64,000 nucleotides of DNA from RAM1 sp050247515 (GTDB taxonomy: Bacteria; Pseudomonadota; Gammaproteobacteria; Burkholderiales; Burkholderiaceae_C). Where the stretch lies: positions 1 to 64,000 of the forward strand of contig JBFWUB010000019.1 of NCBI GenBank assembly GCA_050247515.1, read 5' to 3'. Shown piece by piece: positions 8,780 to 17,582 of the stretch (positions within the stretch are counted from its first letter, which is position 1; each line of letters opens with the position of its first letter). The notes below the pieces were generated by a model. It ran no database searches, was not told where the DNA came from, and worked only from the letters and a program-made list of their open reading frames with translations. Position numbers and translations under genes: made by a program.

Positions 8780-9628
8780 ATGAAACTCGTACGCCATGGC
8801 AACCCCGGCAAGGAAAAGCCCGGCCTGATCGACGCCGAAGGCAAGCTGCGCGACCTGAGCGCCGTTGTCAAGGACATCGGCCCCGAGCAGCTGGGCGATG
8901 CGGCGCTGGCCAAGCTGCGCAAGCTCAAGACCGACAAGCTGCCGCTGGTCAAAGGCTCGCCGCGCATGGGCTGCCCGGTGGCGGGCGTGGGCAAGTTCAT
9001 TGCCATCGGCCTGAACTATGCCGACCACGCGGCCGAATCCGGCGCGCCGATCCCCAAGGAACCGGTGGTGTTCATGAAGGCCACCAGCTGCATCCAGGGC
9101 CCCAACGACCCGGTGATGCTGCCCAAGGGCTCGGTCAAGACCGACTGGGAAGTGGAACTGGGCGTGGTGATCGGCACGCGCGCACGCTATGTATCGCAAA
9201 AAGACGCGCTCAATTTTGTGGCGGGTTACGCCACGGTCAATGACGTGAGCGAACGCGAATTCCAGCTGGAGCGCGGCCCCCAGTGGGACAAGGGCAAGGG
9301 CTGCGACACCTTCGGCCCCATCGGCCCCTGGCTGGTGACCAGGGACGAGATCGCCAATGTGCAGAAGCTCTCGATGTGGCTGGACCTGAACGGCAAACGC
9401 GTGCAGACCGGCAACACCAGGACCATGATCTTCAACGTGGCGAAGATCGTCAGCTACGTGAGCCAGTTCATGACGCTGATGCCCGGCGACGTGATCACCA
9501 CCGGCACCCCGCCCGGCGTGGGCCTGGGTATGAAGCCGCCGCTGTTCCTGAAGAAGGGCGACGTGATGACGCTGGGCATCGAAGGCCTGGGCGAACAGCG
9601 CCAGGTGGTGGTGCCGTTCAAGCTCTGA
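8780..9628 (+). CDS. Fumarylacetoacetate-hydrolase-family enzyme, likely 2,4-diketo-3-deoxy acid hydrolase
   Basis: A 282-residue FAH-fold enzyme. An N-terminal cap of about 60 residues leads into the catalytic domain starting with KFIAIGLNYADHAAESG. The family metal site is seen around KTDWEVELGVVIG and ATVNDVSERE, and the substrate loop around GCDTFGPIGPWLVTRDE; GDVITTGTPPGVG is diagnostic. Enzymes of this subgroup hydrolyse 2,4-diketo-3-deoxy-fuconate, -rhamnonate or -pentonate into pyruvate plus lactate or glycolate; ureidoglycolate lyase is a frequent mis-annotation. AGGAG precedes the ATG. It ends the SDR operon and converges on the gene at 9646-10191. Confidence 0.87.
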   Translation: MKLVRHGNPGKEKPGLIDAEGKLRDLSAVVKDIGPEQLGDAALAKLRKLKTDKLPLVKGSPRMGCPVAGVGKFIAIGLNYADHAAESGAPIPKEPVVFMKATSCIQGPNDPVMLPKGSVKTDWEVELGVVIGTRARYVSQKDALNFVAGYATVNDVSEREFQLERGPQWDKGKGCDTFGPIGPWLVTRDEIANVQKLSMWLDLNGKRVQTGNTRTMIFNVAKIVSYVSQFMTLMPGDVITTGTPPGVGLGMKPPLFLKKGDVMTLGIEGLGEQRQVVVPFKL

Positions 9629-9645
9629 GCCTCCAGACTTGAGCG

Positions 9646-10191
9646 TCAGGCGCCGGCCGGCGTGAAGCCGCCGCCGTTGCTGCTGACCGCCGCCGGCAGG
9701 GGCACATCGCCCACCAGCTCGCGGCAGCGCTCGGCCAGGTGGCGCACCGCGTCCAGCATGCGCTGGCGCAGCTGCAGGTAGGTGTCGTCGTGGTCGGTGG
9801 CAGTGGCCCGGGCCTCGGGCGTTTTCATGCGCTGCACCTGCTGGCTCCAGAAGAAATCCACCAGCGCCGTGTGGGCCATCAAAAGCTCCACCATGGCCTG
9901 CGACAGCTCGGGGAAGTGCGCATGCTTGATCGCGCGCGCCCGACCAATGGGCGAGTCCGGGTGCGTGCTTTCGTCGCTAAAGAACGCAATGTGGCGCTGG
10001 GCCTCGACCCATTCGCAGTACTGGTCCAGCGCCTGGATCAGGTCGTATGCCTGCTGCCGCCGGTCGGACGCCGCCGGGCGTGGCCGCACGGCGCGCCATG
10101 CACACAGCGCGCCAGCGCACAGCGCCACGGCGAGCGCGGCGAGGACAGGCCATGACAGCCCGAAGAAGAAGGAAGAAGCCTGGTGATCCAT
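9646..10191 (-). CDS. Hypothetical single-pass membrane protein
   Basis: A 181-residue protein of unknown function. The frame is open further upstream, but the ATG at 10191 is chosen because GGAGGTGATC sits directly before it, a near-perfect ribosome binding site. One membrane segment (about residues 10-35, LSWPVLAALAVALCAGALCAW) is followed by a soluble, helix-rich region with many Arg, Glu and His residues. I see no recognised domain. It faces the FAH gene tail to tail with only 17 bases between. Confidence 0.65.
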   Translation of the reverse strand: MDHQASSFFFGLSWPVLAALAVALCAGALCAWRAVRPRPAASDRRQQAYDLIQALDQYCEWVEAQRHIAFFSDESTHPDSPIGRARAIKHAHFPELSQAMVELLMAHTALVDFFWSQQVQRMKTPEARATATDHDDTYLQLRQRMLDAVRHLAERCRELVGDVPLPAAVSSNGGGFTPAGA

Positions 10192-10431
10192 GCGATCACC
10201 TCCATCACTGGTGTGAGGAACCAAGTGACCCAACGAACAGCGGCAAACGTGCCAGGAGTGGAGCTTCGATACGGCCAAGTACACCAAGGTTGGCCGCCCG
10301 GACGGGGGTCGATAGGGTCACTTTAGAGGTTTGTGCGCGCCCGTACAGTGTGAAAAGACATCACGCGCAAATAGTTTGTGTCCGGATGTTGTGGGCCTGG
10401 GGCCGCGCTGTTGCCCGTTACATTTCAACCC

Positions 10432-11115
10432 ATGAACGAACGCCTCAATGCCAGCCCTTTGATCCTGCGGCGCGTGGGCCAGGTGCTGATGGCGCTGGGC
10501 CTGGCCGATGTGGCGGTGCTGGTGTACAGCGCGGCCACCGGTGCGTCGTGGTCGTCGGGCCTGGGCTTCCTTGGCATCGCCGCGGGCTTCTTCGTGATGC
10601 GCGGCAGCCTGCGGGTGGCATCGGTACTGCGCTGGGCCGCTGCGTTTGTGGCGTCGGCCAGTGTGGCGCTGGTGGCGGTGTGGCCCTGGGTGCAGCCGCT
10701 GGACCTGACGCTCACGCTGGCGCGCCTGAACCCGTGGACCGTGGCGCTGGCGGCTGGGGTGTCTGGCGCGTTGCTGGCGGCGCTGGTGTGGATGGTGGTG
10801 CAACTGGGCCAACCGGCGGTGATGCAGGCACGCGCCGCAGCCGGCCGGCCGGTGCGGCGCCTGTACATCCCTGTCGTGCTGGGCGCGGGCCTGACGGCGG
10901 GGCTGGCCACGATTGCCATCACCTTCGCCGCCAGCCCCACGGCGGCCAGGGCGCGCGAGCTGGCCGCCGCGCAGCTGGGCAGCGGCTGGCGCTACCACGT
11001 CACCGCCATGAACATCCAGAGCACGCCGCAGGGCGCGTCCGTGCGCGGCATTGTTACCGCGTGGAACGCGACCGAGGTGCGCAACGTGGCCGTGCGTTGG
11101 GAAGAAAGCCGCTAA
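10432..11115 (+). CDS. Hypothetical polytopic membrane protein
   Basis: A 227-residue protein with about five hydrophobic segments in the first 170 residues, including VLRWAAAFVASASVALVAV, WTVALAAGVSGALLAALVWMV and YIPVVLGAGLTAGLATIAI. A short soluble C-terminus beginning near GSGWRYHVTAMNIQS looks like a small beta domain. The ATG at 10432 is preferred to an earlier start in frame because the upstream residues are not hydrophobic and lack a binding site. The 240 bases before it (10192-10431) hold no gene I can support. Its last four bases overlap the end of the convergent MuiA-like gene. No known family recognised. Confidence 0.6.
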   Translation: MNERLNASPLILRRVGQVLMALGLADVAVLVYSAATGASWSSGLGFLGIAAGFFVMRGSLRVASVLRWAAAFVASASVALVAVWPWVQPLDLTLTLARLNPWTVALAAGVSGALLAALVWMVVQLGQPAVMQARAAAGRPVRRLYIPVVLGAGLTAGLATIAITFAASPTAARARELAAAQLGSGWRYHVTAMNIQSTPQGASVRGIVTAWNATEVRNVAVRWEESR

Positions 11116-12719
11116 CGCAGCCCGCCGACCGAACCCTCACGCGGGTACTCGATCGTGTAGTTGATGTCGATGGTGGCGGTTTCCTGCGGGGCCAAGGTAC
11201 GCTCCCATGCCACCACGCCGCGCCGCTGGTCCCAGCCTTCCACCGTCGGGCGTGGCTTGTACTGCACCTGCACGCGGATTTCTTCGGACACGCTCACGGG
11301 GCTGGCCTCAATGGCGACCACGTCGATCGGCGTGGTGTGGTTGCTGCGCAAGGTGATCTGGTCCGCCATCTGGCGCTGGTTGCGCTTGTCAAAGACGCCC
11401 GCGGTCGCGGAGTCGCCCTTGATCGGCGTCAAACGCACCTGCAGCAGGTCGTCCCGCCCAAAAGACAGGCTCCACTTTTCGGTGCCTGGCGGATTCCAGT
11501 AGGTTGCGCCCACATAGTGGCCATCGCGGTACAGCTGCAGGTTGCCACCCGGCCAGGCGCCGGAAGGGCGGGGGACTTCAGCCGTCAGCACACCGGCGGA
11601 CGACAGTCGGGGCGTCACCTGCACGCGTTGTCTGGCGGCCAGTGCCTCGCGCGCCAGGGGCAAGGCCACTTCACGGCCGTCAGACGGCAACGTGACGGGC
11701 GTGGTGACCGTGAATTCGGTGGCAAATGCGCCGTCGGTCTGGAAGGTGGGCGGCTGGTAACTGTCCGCGGCGGCGCCGCGCGGGCGTCCGGGCGGCGGTG
11801 CCGCTGCGGCAGCCGCCGGGGCGGCCATGGCGTAGCCGCCACGTGCGCTTTCCTGGGACGGCCGCGGCGGGGTGTAGCTGAGCAGCCAGGGCTGTGGCGC
11901 GACCGCTGTCAATTGCGCGCGCGGTTGCGTGGTGGACAGCGACAGCTTCACGTCTTTCCAGTCTTCGCCGGTTTTCTGCGACACCTGCGCCAGCCGTTCC
12001 AGAACCACGCTGGATGTGGTTGCGTTCAGCTCCGCACGGTAGGCGGGCCGCCAGCCGGCGCTGTTCAGCTGGTATGACAGCCGCACGCTGCCGGGGCGGT
12101 CGGCCACAAGCTGGATGACTACGGTACGACTGTCGCGCGATTCGCTTCGCACGCGTGTCAGGTCGCGCTCCAGCGCTTCGATGCGCCTGTCGATGTCGCG
12201 GCGCTGCACGGCCACCTGCTGCTTGCGCGCCAGGGCATCTGTAGCTGCCTGGTTGATGGCGGCCACCATGCCGCTCAGTGCCTTGCCGTCCGGCACGGCG
12301 CCCGCGTGTTGCGTGGCCGGCGCGCCGCCCGTCCGTTCAAGGTAGGCCTTGACGATGTCCGCCGCGCCGGCCTTCACCTCCAGCTCGGCCCCCTGATCCT
12401 TCAGTGCCTGGATGCGCGACTCCAGGGCGGACTCCGCCGCATTCGCGGATTCAGTCCGGGCGGCATCCTGCGTCACGATCTGGCCGACGCGGATGCCCGT
12501 GTCGGCATCCACCCGCAGCGTGGGCAGGGCAAACTGGCTTGTGAGGTCACTCACGACCAGCCGCGTGGCGCCTGCCTCCACGCGCGCGGTGCGCTGGATG
12601 GTGGCGCTGCCCGGGTACAGGGTGACGGCGGTAATGGGGGCGGTCTGGGCGTGGGCGCACCAGCCCAGCGGGGCCAGTGCCAGTGCGGTCAGCAGACGCG
12701 CGAACGCGGGGTGTCGCAT
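11112..12719 (-). CDS. MuiA-like protein (DUF4140/DUF4139), exported
   Basis: A 535-residue secreted protein of the mucoidy-inhibitor-MuiA family. A signal peptide ends near WCAHAQTA (about residue 25). The N-terminal DUF4140 part begins ITAVTLYPGSATIQR. A coiled-coil stretch follows (residues about 95-205, SALESRIQALKDQGAELEVK to RRIEALERDLTRVRSE). The C-terminal DUF4139 part runs from about residue 215 and starts with SVRLSYQLNSAGWRPAYRAEL. Near residue 300 there is an Ala/Pro-rich linker. AAGGAGGAA lies before the ATG. The molecular role of this family is not established, although a name link to exopolysaccharide control exists. Confidence 0.85.
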   Translation of the reverse strand: MRHPAFARLLTALALAPLGWCAHAQTAPITAVTLYPGSATIQRTARVEAGATRLVVSDLTSQFALPTLRVDADTGIRVGQIVTQDAARTESANAAESALESRIQALKDQGAELEVKAGAADIVKAYLERTGGAPATQHAGAVPDGKALSGMVAAINQAATDALARKQQVAVQRRDIDRRIEALERDLTRVRSESRDSRTVVIQLVADRPGSVRLSYQLNSAGWRPAYRAELNATTSSVVLERLAQVSQKTGEDWKDVKLSLSTTQPRAQLTAVAPQPWLLSYTPPRPSQESARGGYAMAAPAAAAAAPPPGRPRGAAADSYQPPTFQTDGAFATEFTVTTPVTLPSDGREVALPLAREALAARQRVQVTPRLSSAGVLTAEVPRPSGAWPGGNLQLYRDGHYVGATYWNPPGTEKWSLSFGRDDLLQVRLTPIKGDSATAGVFDKRNQRQMADQITLRSNHTTPIDVVAIEASPVSVSEEIRVQVQYKPRPTVEGWDQRRGVVAWERTLAPQETATIDINYTIEYPREGSVGGLR

Positions 12720-12881
12720 CGTGTTCCTCCTTGATGTGTGCGGGGTTCCATTGAGACGCGCGGATCATCGCATGCGCTTGGGCGCTACCCGCCAGGTAAT
12801 TGTCTTGCCACGCTGCGGCGGCCACAGTGGCGTCACATGTGCAGCGGTTTGCACATGACCCACCTGCCAAAGGAGTGAACC

Positions 12882-13295
12882 ATGAGTACCTTGTCTTCTT
12901 CTGCCCCCGCCCTGGGCGCCGCCCCGCTGCTGCAGCGCCTGCCGCTGCGCGGTGTGCTGGCGTTTGATGCGTCCACCGGCATCATCATGGGCCTGCTGCT
13001 CAGCCTGATGCCCGTGCCGCTGTCGGCCTGGCTGGGCTTGCCGGCGGCGCTGCTGCTGGCTGCGGGCCTGCTGTTGTTTCCCAGCGCGGCGTTGATGCTG
13101 CTGGCCTCGGCCCGGCCGCACATCCTGCTGGTGAGCCTGGTGGTGTTTGGCAATGTGGCCTGGGTGGCGGCCAGCGCGCTGGTGCTGGTGATGATGGGGC
13201 CGACCGTGCTGGGCACCGTGTTCGTCGCCGGCCAGGCCGTGGTGGTGGCCGTGCTGGCCTGGGTGGAGTGGCAGCTGCGGGTGCAAGCGCGCTAA
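12882..13295 (+). CDS. Hypothetical four-helix membrane protein
   Basis: A 137-residue, very hydrophobic protein with four membrane segments and short loops (IIMGLLLSLMPVPLSAWLG, ALLLAAGLLLFPSAALMLL, ILLVSLVVFGNVAWVAASA, TVLGTVFVAGQAVVVAVLAW). AAAGGAGTG precedes the ATG at 12882. It is divergent from the MuiA-like gene across 162 bases. It ends immediately before the hip operator region, but has no visible functional link to the toxin-antitoxin genes. No named family can be assigned. Confidence 0.65.
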   Translation: MSTLSSSAPALGAAPLLQRLPLRGVLAFDASTGIIMGLLLSLMPVPLSAWLGLPAALLLAAGLLLFPSAALMLLASARPHILLVSLVVFGNVAWVAASALVLVMMGPTVLGTVFVAGQAVVVAVLAWVEWQLRVQAR

Positions 13296-13297
13296 TT

Positions 13298-13355
13298 TAT
13301 CTATTGAGATGGATAAATATTGAGTTGAAAAGAAGAAAAATATCTATCATGATAG
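13298..13355 (+). promoter_or_regulatory. Putative hip operator region
   Basis: TATCT-N8-GGATA at 13298-13315 differs by one base from TATCC-N8-GGATA, the operator recognised by E. coli HipB. A second palindrome, CTATCATGATAG, is at 13344-13355, four bases before the hipA start. Both lie in a short AT-rich stretch between the upstream stop and hipA, a typical place for autoregulation by the HipB antitoxin or the HipA-HipB complex. Confidence 0.6.
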
Positions 13356-13359
13356 GCAA

Positions 13360-14646
13360 ATGCAATACCCAGCTGTTTGCTCTGTGCAAGTCCATCATGC
13401 CGGGGCCTGGCATGTGGCGGGCGAACTGCACGCACTGGGCGCCAATCAGGCACGGTTTACCTATCACGAAGCCTATGTTTTTGACGGACCCGGCCTGCCG
13501 GTGTCATTGGCATTGCCGGTAGGGTTGTGGCCCACCGATCCAGACAGGCGCCCGCCTGCTTTTGTCTACGACCTGGTGCCTCAGGGCCGGGGCCGCAAGT
13601 TCCTGCTGTCAGCCCTGACGTTGGCCGATTCTGATGAACTGGTGATGCCGCTGGTCATGGCCGGCGCCTTCAATCCCGTGGGCTGTCTGCGGCTGGACTC
13701 CGCCGTGGCCTTCTACCGGCAGCAGGTCGCTCGGGAGCCCGGTGCGCAGGCATCCACCGGCTTCAGCCTGGACGGCATGCGTGAGCACAGCCAGGCGTTT
13801 CTGGACCACATCGCCCTGCACGCCATGCTGGCGGCGGGTACCACGGGCGTGCAGGGTGTGGCGCCCAAATTCCTGTTGACCACCGACGCACAGGGCCAGT
13901 GGTTTGCCGACCTGGCTTTGCCCGACGCCCAGGCGCGCGAGCATTGGCTGGTCAAGCTGCCGCGCGGGCGCAGCGACGACGACCGCATGGTCCTGCGCAA
14001 TGAAGCGGCCTATCTGCGCGTGGCCGCCGCTTGCGGCCTGCGCACCCACGCCGAGCCGATGCTGATGGGCGAGATGCTGTTTGTGCGCCGCTTTGACCGC
14101 GTGGTGGACGCCACTGGCGTGCACCGGCTGCACCAGGAGAGCCTGGCCAGCCTGGCGGGCCAGCGGGGCTTTGGCGTGCCGCAGTCGCAGCAGGCGCTGC
14201 TGCAGGCCCTGCGCGCGGTGGCGACCGACCCGCTGGCCGAGACCATTGAATTCATCAAACGCGACGTGCTCAACCTGGCGCTGCGCAACACCGACAACCA
14301 TGCGCGCAACACAGCCGTGCAGCGCACGCTGGATGGCCGTATCCATCTCACGCCGGTGTTCGACTTTGCACCGATGTTCAAGGACCCCGAGGTCGTGGTG
14401 CGAAGTTGCCACTGGCGGGATGCGAACGGGGTGCGGCAGGACAGCTGGCGTGAAGTCATTGCCCAACTGGGCGTTGCCGACGCTGAAAGGTCGGCCGTTG
14501 CGCACGCGCTGGTGGGCTTTGCCGATACCGTGGCGGCATTGGCGCAAACCGCCAGGGACTGCGGCGTGGAAAAGGCCGTGCTGGACCCATGCCTGTTTGC
14601 CATTGAACAACAGGCTGCACAACTGCAGGAGGCGGGCCGTGGCTGA
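13360..14646 (+). CDS. hipA: HipA-family serine/threonine kinase toxin
   Basis: A 428-residue HipA-type toxin, a kinase that in studied members phosphorylates glutamyl-tRNA synthetase or related targets and slows growth. The N-terminal beta domain is followed by the kinase core: the loop TTGVQGVAPK, the nucleotide-binding lysine in HWLVKLPRG, EMLFVRRFDR, the catalytic loop LRNTDNHARN with Asp and Asn, and the metal-binding FDFAPMF. All key catalytic residues appear present. The phospho-switch loop lacks the usual serine and carries Thr-Thr instead. It overlaps the antitoxin gene by eight bases, with toxin before antitoxin, opposite to E. coli hipBA. Confidence 0.88.
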   Translation: MQYPAVCSVQVHHAGAWHVAGELHALGANQARFTYHEAYVFDGPGLPVSLALPVGLWPTDPDRRPPAFVYDLVPQGRGRKFLLSALTLADSDELVMPLVMAGAFNPVGCLRLDSAVAFYRQQVAREPGAQASTGFSLDGMREHSQAFLDHIALHAMLAAGTTGVQGVAPKFLLTTDAQGQWFADLALPDAQAREHWLVKLPRGRSDDDRMVLRNEAAYLRVAAACGLRTHAEPMLMGEMLFVRRFDRVVDATGVHRLHQESLASLAGQRGFGVPQSQQALLQALRAVATDPLAETIEFIKRDVLNLALRNTDNHARNTAVQRTLDGRIHLTPVFDFAPMFKDPEVVVRSCHWRDANGVRQDSWREVIAQLGVADAERSAVAHALVGFADTVAALAQTARDCGVEKAVLDPCLFAIEQQAAQLQEAGRG

Positions 14647-14935
14647 CCGTCGCACAAAGAAGCCGCTGGACCCGGAACTGGCCCGCGCCCGACGGGAGGC
14701 CTTCTATGCGCAGGCCGCCGCCGGTGAGCTGACGGTGGGCCAGGCCGTGACCGCCATGCGCAAGATCAGCCGCCTGACGCAGCCCGAGTTTGCACGCCAC
14801 CGCGGCATCAGTGTGCAGGCGCTGCGCCAGATTGAGAAAGACGCGGGCAACCCCACAGTGCAAACCTTGGGCAAGATTGCGGCGGTGTTTGGCCTGCAGG
14901 TGGGGTTTGTGCCGGCACCGCGCGCCAAGTCTTAA
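14639..14935 (+). CDS. hipB: HipB-like XRE-family antitoxin
   Basis: A 98-residue DNA-binding protein starting with GTG at 14639, inside the end of hipA; AGGAGG at 14627-14632 supports this start. The first 45 residues are basic and helical (ELARARREAFYAQAAAGE). The XRE helix-turn-helix follows: LTQPEFARHRGISVQALRQI then GNPTVQTLGKIAAVFG. It should neutralise HipA and repress the operon through the TATCT-N8-GGATA site upstream. The helix-turn-helix sits in the C-terminal half after a long N-terminal extension, unlike E. coli HipB. Confidence 0.85.
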   Translation: MADRRTKKPLDPELARARREAFYAQAAAGELTVGQAVTAMRKISRLTQPEFARHRGISVQALRQIEKDAGNPTVQTLGKIAAVFGLQVGFVPAPRAKS

Positions 14936-15030
14936 GCCAAAACAATTCAACGGGTAAACCCGCAACCCCCTTAGAACCGGGCACCTAGAAAAATTCGCCC
15001 CGCATCACTTGACGGACCGCGAAGTCATGC

Positions 15031-15058
15031 AAAATAGAACGACCGTTCGTTTTATTTT
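15031..15058. promoter_or_regulatory. TetR operator and promoter region
   Basis: A 28-base near-perfect palindrome is centred on ACGACCGTTCGT and flanked by AAAATA and TATTTT. It lies just before the TetR gene. TTGACG at 15009-15014 with AAAATA at 15031-15036 (16-base spacing) would make a promoter whose -10 box overlaps the palindrome, so the regulator would repress its own operon. Confidence 0.6.
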
Positions 15059-15069
15059 GTGTGAACACC

Positions 15070-15768
15070 ATGTCCGTCTCTGAACTCCCCGTCAAAAGCC
15101 CGCGCCCCGGCGGTCGGGCGCTGCAAAAGGGCCAGCAGACCAAGGCCGTGATTGTCGAGGCCGCCTTGGGCCTGGCCACGCAGATTGGCCTGGAGGGCCT
15201 GAGCATCGGCGCGCTGGCTGAGGTTACGCAGATGAGCAAGTCCGGCGTGTTCGCGCATTTCGGCTCGCGTGAAGAGCTGCAGATTTCCGTCATCCGTGAA
15301 TACCACACGCGCTTTGAAGACGAAGTGTTTTACCCCGCCATGCGCGAGCCGCGCGGCCTGCCGCGCCTGCGCGCGCTGTTTGCCAACTGGATGAAGCGCA
15401 CCTCGGTCGAAATCGACTCGGGCTGCATCTACATCAGCGGCGCAGTCGAATTTGACGACCGCGCCGGCCCGGTGCGCGACGCGCTGGCCAGCTCGGTCAT
15501 GACCTGGCACGCCGCCATGAAGCGCGCGCTGGTCGTGGCCCGTGAAGAAGGCCATCTGCGCGCCGACGTGGACGAAGAGCAGATGCTGTTCGAGATTCAC
15601 GGCCTGATCCTGGCGCTGCACTATGAGGCGCGCTTCCTGAAGAACCCCGGCTCCATCGACCGCGCCAAGCGCGGCTTCAACAACATCCTGCGGCTGTATG
15701 GCGCTGACGCGCTTGAGGCACACACCGCATCCAAATCCAACCGATCCACCAAAAGCGTCAAGGAGTAA
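15070..15768 (+). CDS. TetR/AcrR-family regulator of the beta-oxidation operon
   Basis: A 232-residue regulator. Residues about 20-70 are the helix-turn-helix: TKAVIVEAALGLATQIGLEG, LSIGALAEVTQMSKSGVFAHF and GSREELQISVIRE. The C-terminal domain contains IDSGCIYISGAVEFDDRAGPVRDAL-type sequence seen in regulators of fatty-acid genes. The ATG at 15070 is preferred; a GTG at 15061 in the same frame is possible, and neither has a clear binding site. It sits six bases before the acyl-CoA dehydrogenase gene and directly after a strong palindrome, so autorepression with an acyl-CoA-type inducer is likely. Confidence 0.88.
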   Translation: MSVSELPVKSPRPGGRALQKGQQTKAVIVEAALGLATQIGLEGLSIGALAEVTQMSKSGVFAHFGSREELQISVIREYHTRFEDEVFYPAMREPRGLPRLRALFANWMKRTSVEIDSGCIYISGAVEFDDRAGPVRDALASSVMTWHAAMKRALVVAREEGHLRADVDEEQMLFEIHGLILALHYEARFLKNPGSIDRAKRGFNNILRLYGADALEAHTASKSNRSTKSVKE

Positions 15769-15774
15769 TCAAAG

Positions 15775-17571
15775 ATGCCCAGCTACACCCCCCCGTTGCG
15801 CGACATGCAGTTTGTGATGCACGAACTGCTGAATGCCGGCGAAGAACTCAAGCCCATGGCGCGCTATGCCGACGTGGACGCCGACACCATGAACGCCGTG
15901 CTCGAAGAGGGCGGCAAGTTTGCGTCCGAGGTGATCTTTCCGCTGAACATGAGCGGTGATGAAGAGGGCTGCAAGCTCGACCAGGCCACGCACGCCGTGA
16001 CCACGCCCAAGGGCTTCAAGGAGGCCTACGAGCAGTACATCGCCGGCGGCTGGCCGGGCCTGAGCAGTGATGCCGAATACGGCGGCCAGGCCCTGCCGCT
16101 GCTGGTGAACCAGTGCTTCCTTGAAATGCTCAACAGCGCCAACCAGGCCTGGACCATGTACCCCGGCCTCACGCATGGTGCGCACGCCGCGCTGCATGCG
16201 CACGGCACCGACGAGCAGAAGGCCACCTACCTCAAGAAGATGACCACCGGCGAATGGACCGGCACCATGTGCCTGACCGAGCCGCACTGCGGCACCGACC
16301 TGGGCCTGATGCGCACCAAGGCCGAGCCGCAGCCGGATGGCACCTACCGCATCACCGGCCAGAAGATTTTCATCTCTGCCGGTGAACACGACATGGCCGG
16401 CAACATCATCCACCTGGTGCTGGCGCGCGTGACGGATGCGCCCCCCGGCATCAAGGGCGTGAGCCTGTTCATCGTGCCGAAGTTCCTGGTCAACAAGGAT
16501 GGCTCGCTGGGCGAGCGCAACGGCATCTACTGCGGCGGCCTGGAACACAAGATGGGCATCCATGGCAACGCCACCTGCCAGATGGTGCTGGACGGCGCGG
16601 TGGGCACCATGGTGGGCCAGCCCAACAAGGGCATGCAGGGCATGTTTGTGATGATGAACGCCGCACGCCTGGGCGTGGGCAACCAGTCGCTGGGCCTGAC
16701 CGAGGTGGCCTACCAGAACGCGCTGGCCTATGCCAAGGACCGCATCCAGATGCGTTCGTTGAGCGGGCCCAAGGCCAAGGACAAGCCGGCCGACCCGATC
16801 ATCGTGCACCCGGACGTGCGCAAGATGCTGCTGACCGCCAAGGCCTACGCCGAAGGCGGGCGCGCGCTGGCGATGTTCTGCGCGCTGCTGCTGGACAAGG
16901 TGCACTACCACCCGGACGAAAAAGTGCGCAAGGACAGCGACGAAATGCTGTCGCTGCTCACGCCCATCGTCAAGGCCTTCCTGACCGACAACGGCCACAT
17001 TGCCACCAACAGCTGCATGCAGGTGTTTGGCGGCCATGGCTTCATCAAGGAATGGGGCATGGAGCAGTTTGTGCGCGACAACCGCATCAACATGATCTAC
17101 GAAGGCACCAACACCATCCAGAGCCTGGACCTGCTGGGCCGCAAGGTGCTGGGCAACAACGGCGCCACGCTGGCCAAGTTCGGCAAGCTGGTGGGCAAGC
17201 TGGTGGCCGAGGAAGGCGTGAACGAGAAGATGGCCGAGTTCATCAACCCGCTGGCCTACCTGGGCGACCAGATGACCAAGTTCACCACCGAAATCGGCTT
17301 CAAGGGTTTCCAGAACCCCGACGAAGTGGGGGCAGCCGCCGTGGACTACCTGCGCGTGGCCGGCCACCTGGTATTTGGCTATTTCTGGGCGCGGATGGCC
17401 CAGGTGGCATTGCGCCAGATCGCCGAAGGCAACACCGACCCGTTCTACCAGGCCAAGCTGCAGACGGCGCGCTTCTATTTCGCCCGCCTGTTCCCCGAGA
17501 CCGCGACGCTCATGCGCACGGCCCGCGCGGGCAGCAAGGTGCTGATGGATACAGACGCTGCTTTGGCTTGA
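15775..17571 (+). CDS. Acyl-CoA dehydrogenase, long form with C-terminal extension
   Basis: A 598-residue FAD enzyme that introduces the alpha-beta double bond into acyl-CoA. It has the extra N-terminal segment (YTPPLRDMQFVMHELLN) and C-terminal domain typical of the roughly 600-residue group that includes DmdC-like enzymes. Seen are TMCLTEPHCGTDLGLM (flavin site), ITGQKIFISAGEHD, and IYEGTNTIQSLDLLGRK with the likely catalytic Glu443. The final 120 residues form the acetyl-CoA dehydrogenase-like C-terminal domain. It is the first enzyme gene of the operon, six bases after the TetR gene. Confidence 0.93.
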   Translation: MPSYTPPLRDMQFVMHELLNAGEELKPMARYADVDADTMNAVLEEGGKFASEVIFPLNMSGDEEGCKLDQATHAVTTPKGFKEAYEQYIAGGWPGLSSDAEYGGQALPLLVNQCFLEMLNSANQAWTMYPGLTHGAHAALHAHGTDEQKATYLKKMTTGEWTGTMCLTEPHCGTDLGLMRTKAEPQPDGTYRITGQKIFISAGEHDMAGNIIHLVLARVTDAPPGIKGVSLFIVPKFLVNKDGSLGERNGIYCGGLEHKMGIHGNATCQMVLDGAVGTMVGQPNKGMQGMFVMMNAARLGVGNQSLGLTEVAYQNALAYAKDRIQMRSLSGPKAKDKPADPIIVHPDVRKMLLTAKAYAEGGRALAMFCALLLDKVHYHPDEKVRKDSDEMLSLLTPIVKAFLTDNGHIATNSCMQVFGGHGFIKEWGMEQFVRDNRINMIYEGTNTIQSLDLLGRKVLGNNGATLAKFGKLVGKLVAEEGVNEKMAEFINPLAYLGDQMTKFTTEIGFKGFQNPDEVGAAAVDYLRVAGHLVFGYFWARMAQVALRQIAEGNTDPFYQAKLQTARFYFARLFPETATLMRTARAGSKVLMDTDAALA

Positions 17572-17582
17572 AGGAGCTCACC

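Noticed and set aside
14945..14998. Small hairpin CGGGTAAACCCG after hipB as a terminator
   Set aside because: The stem is short and no T-run follows.
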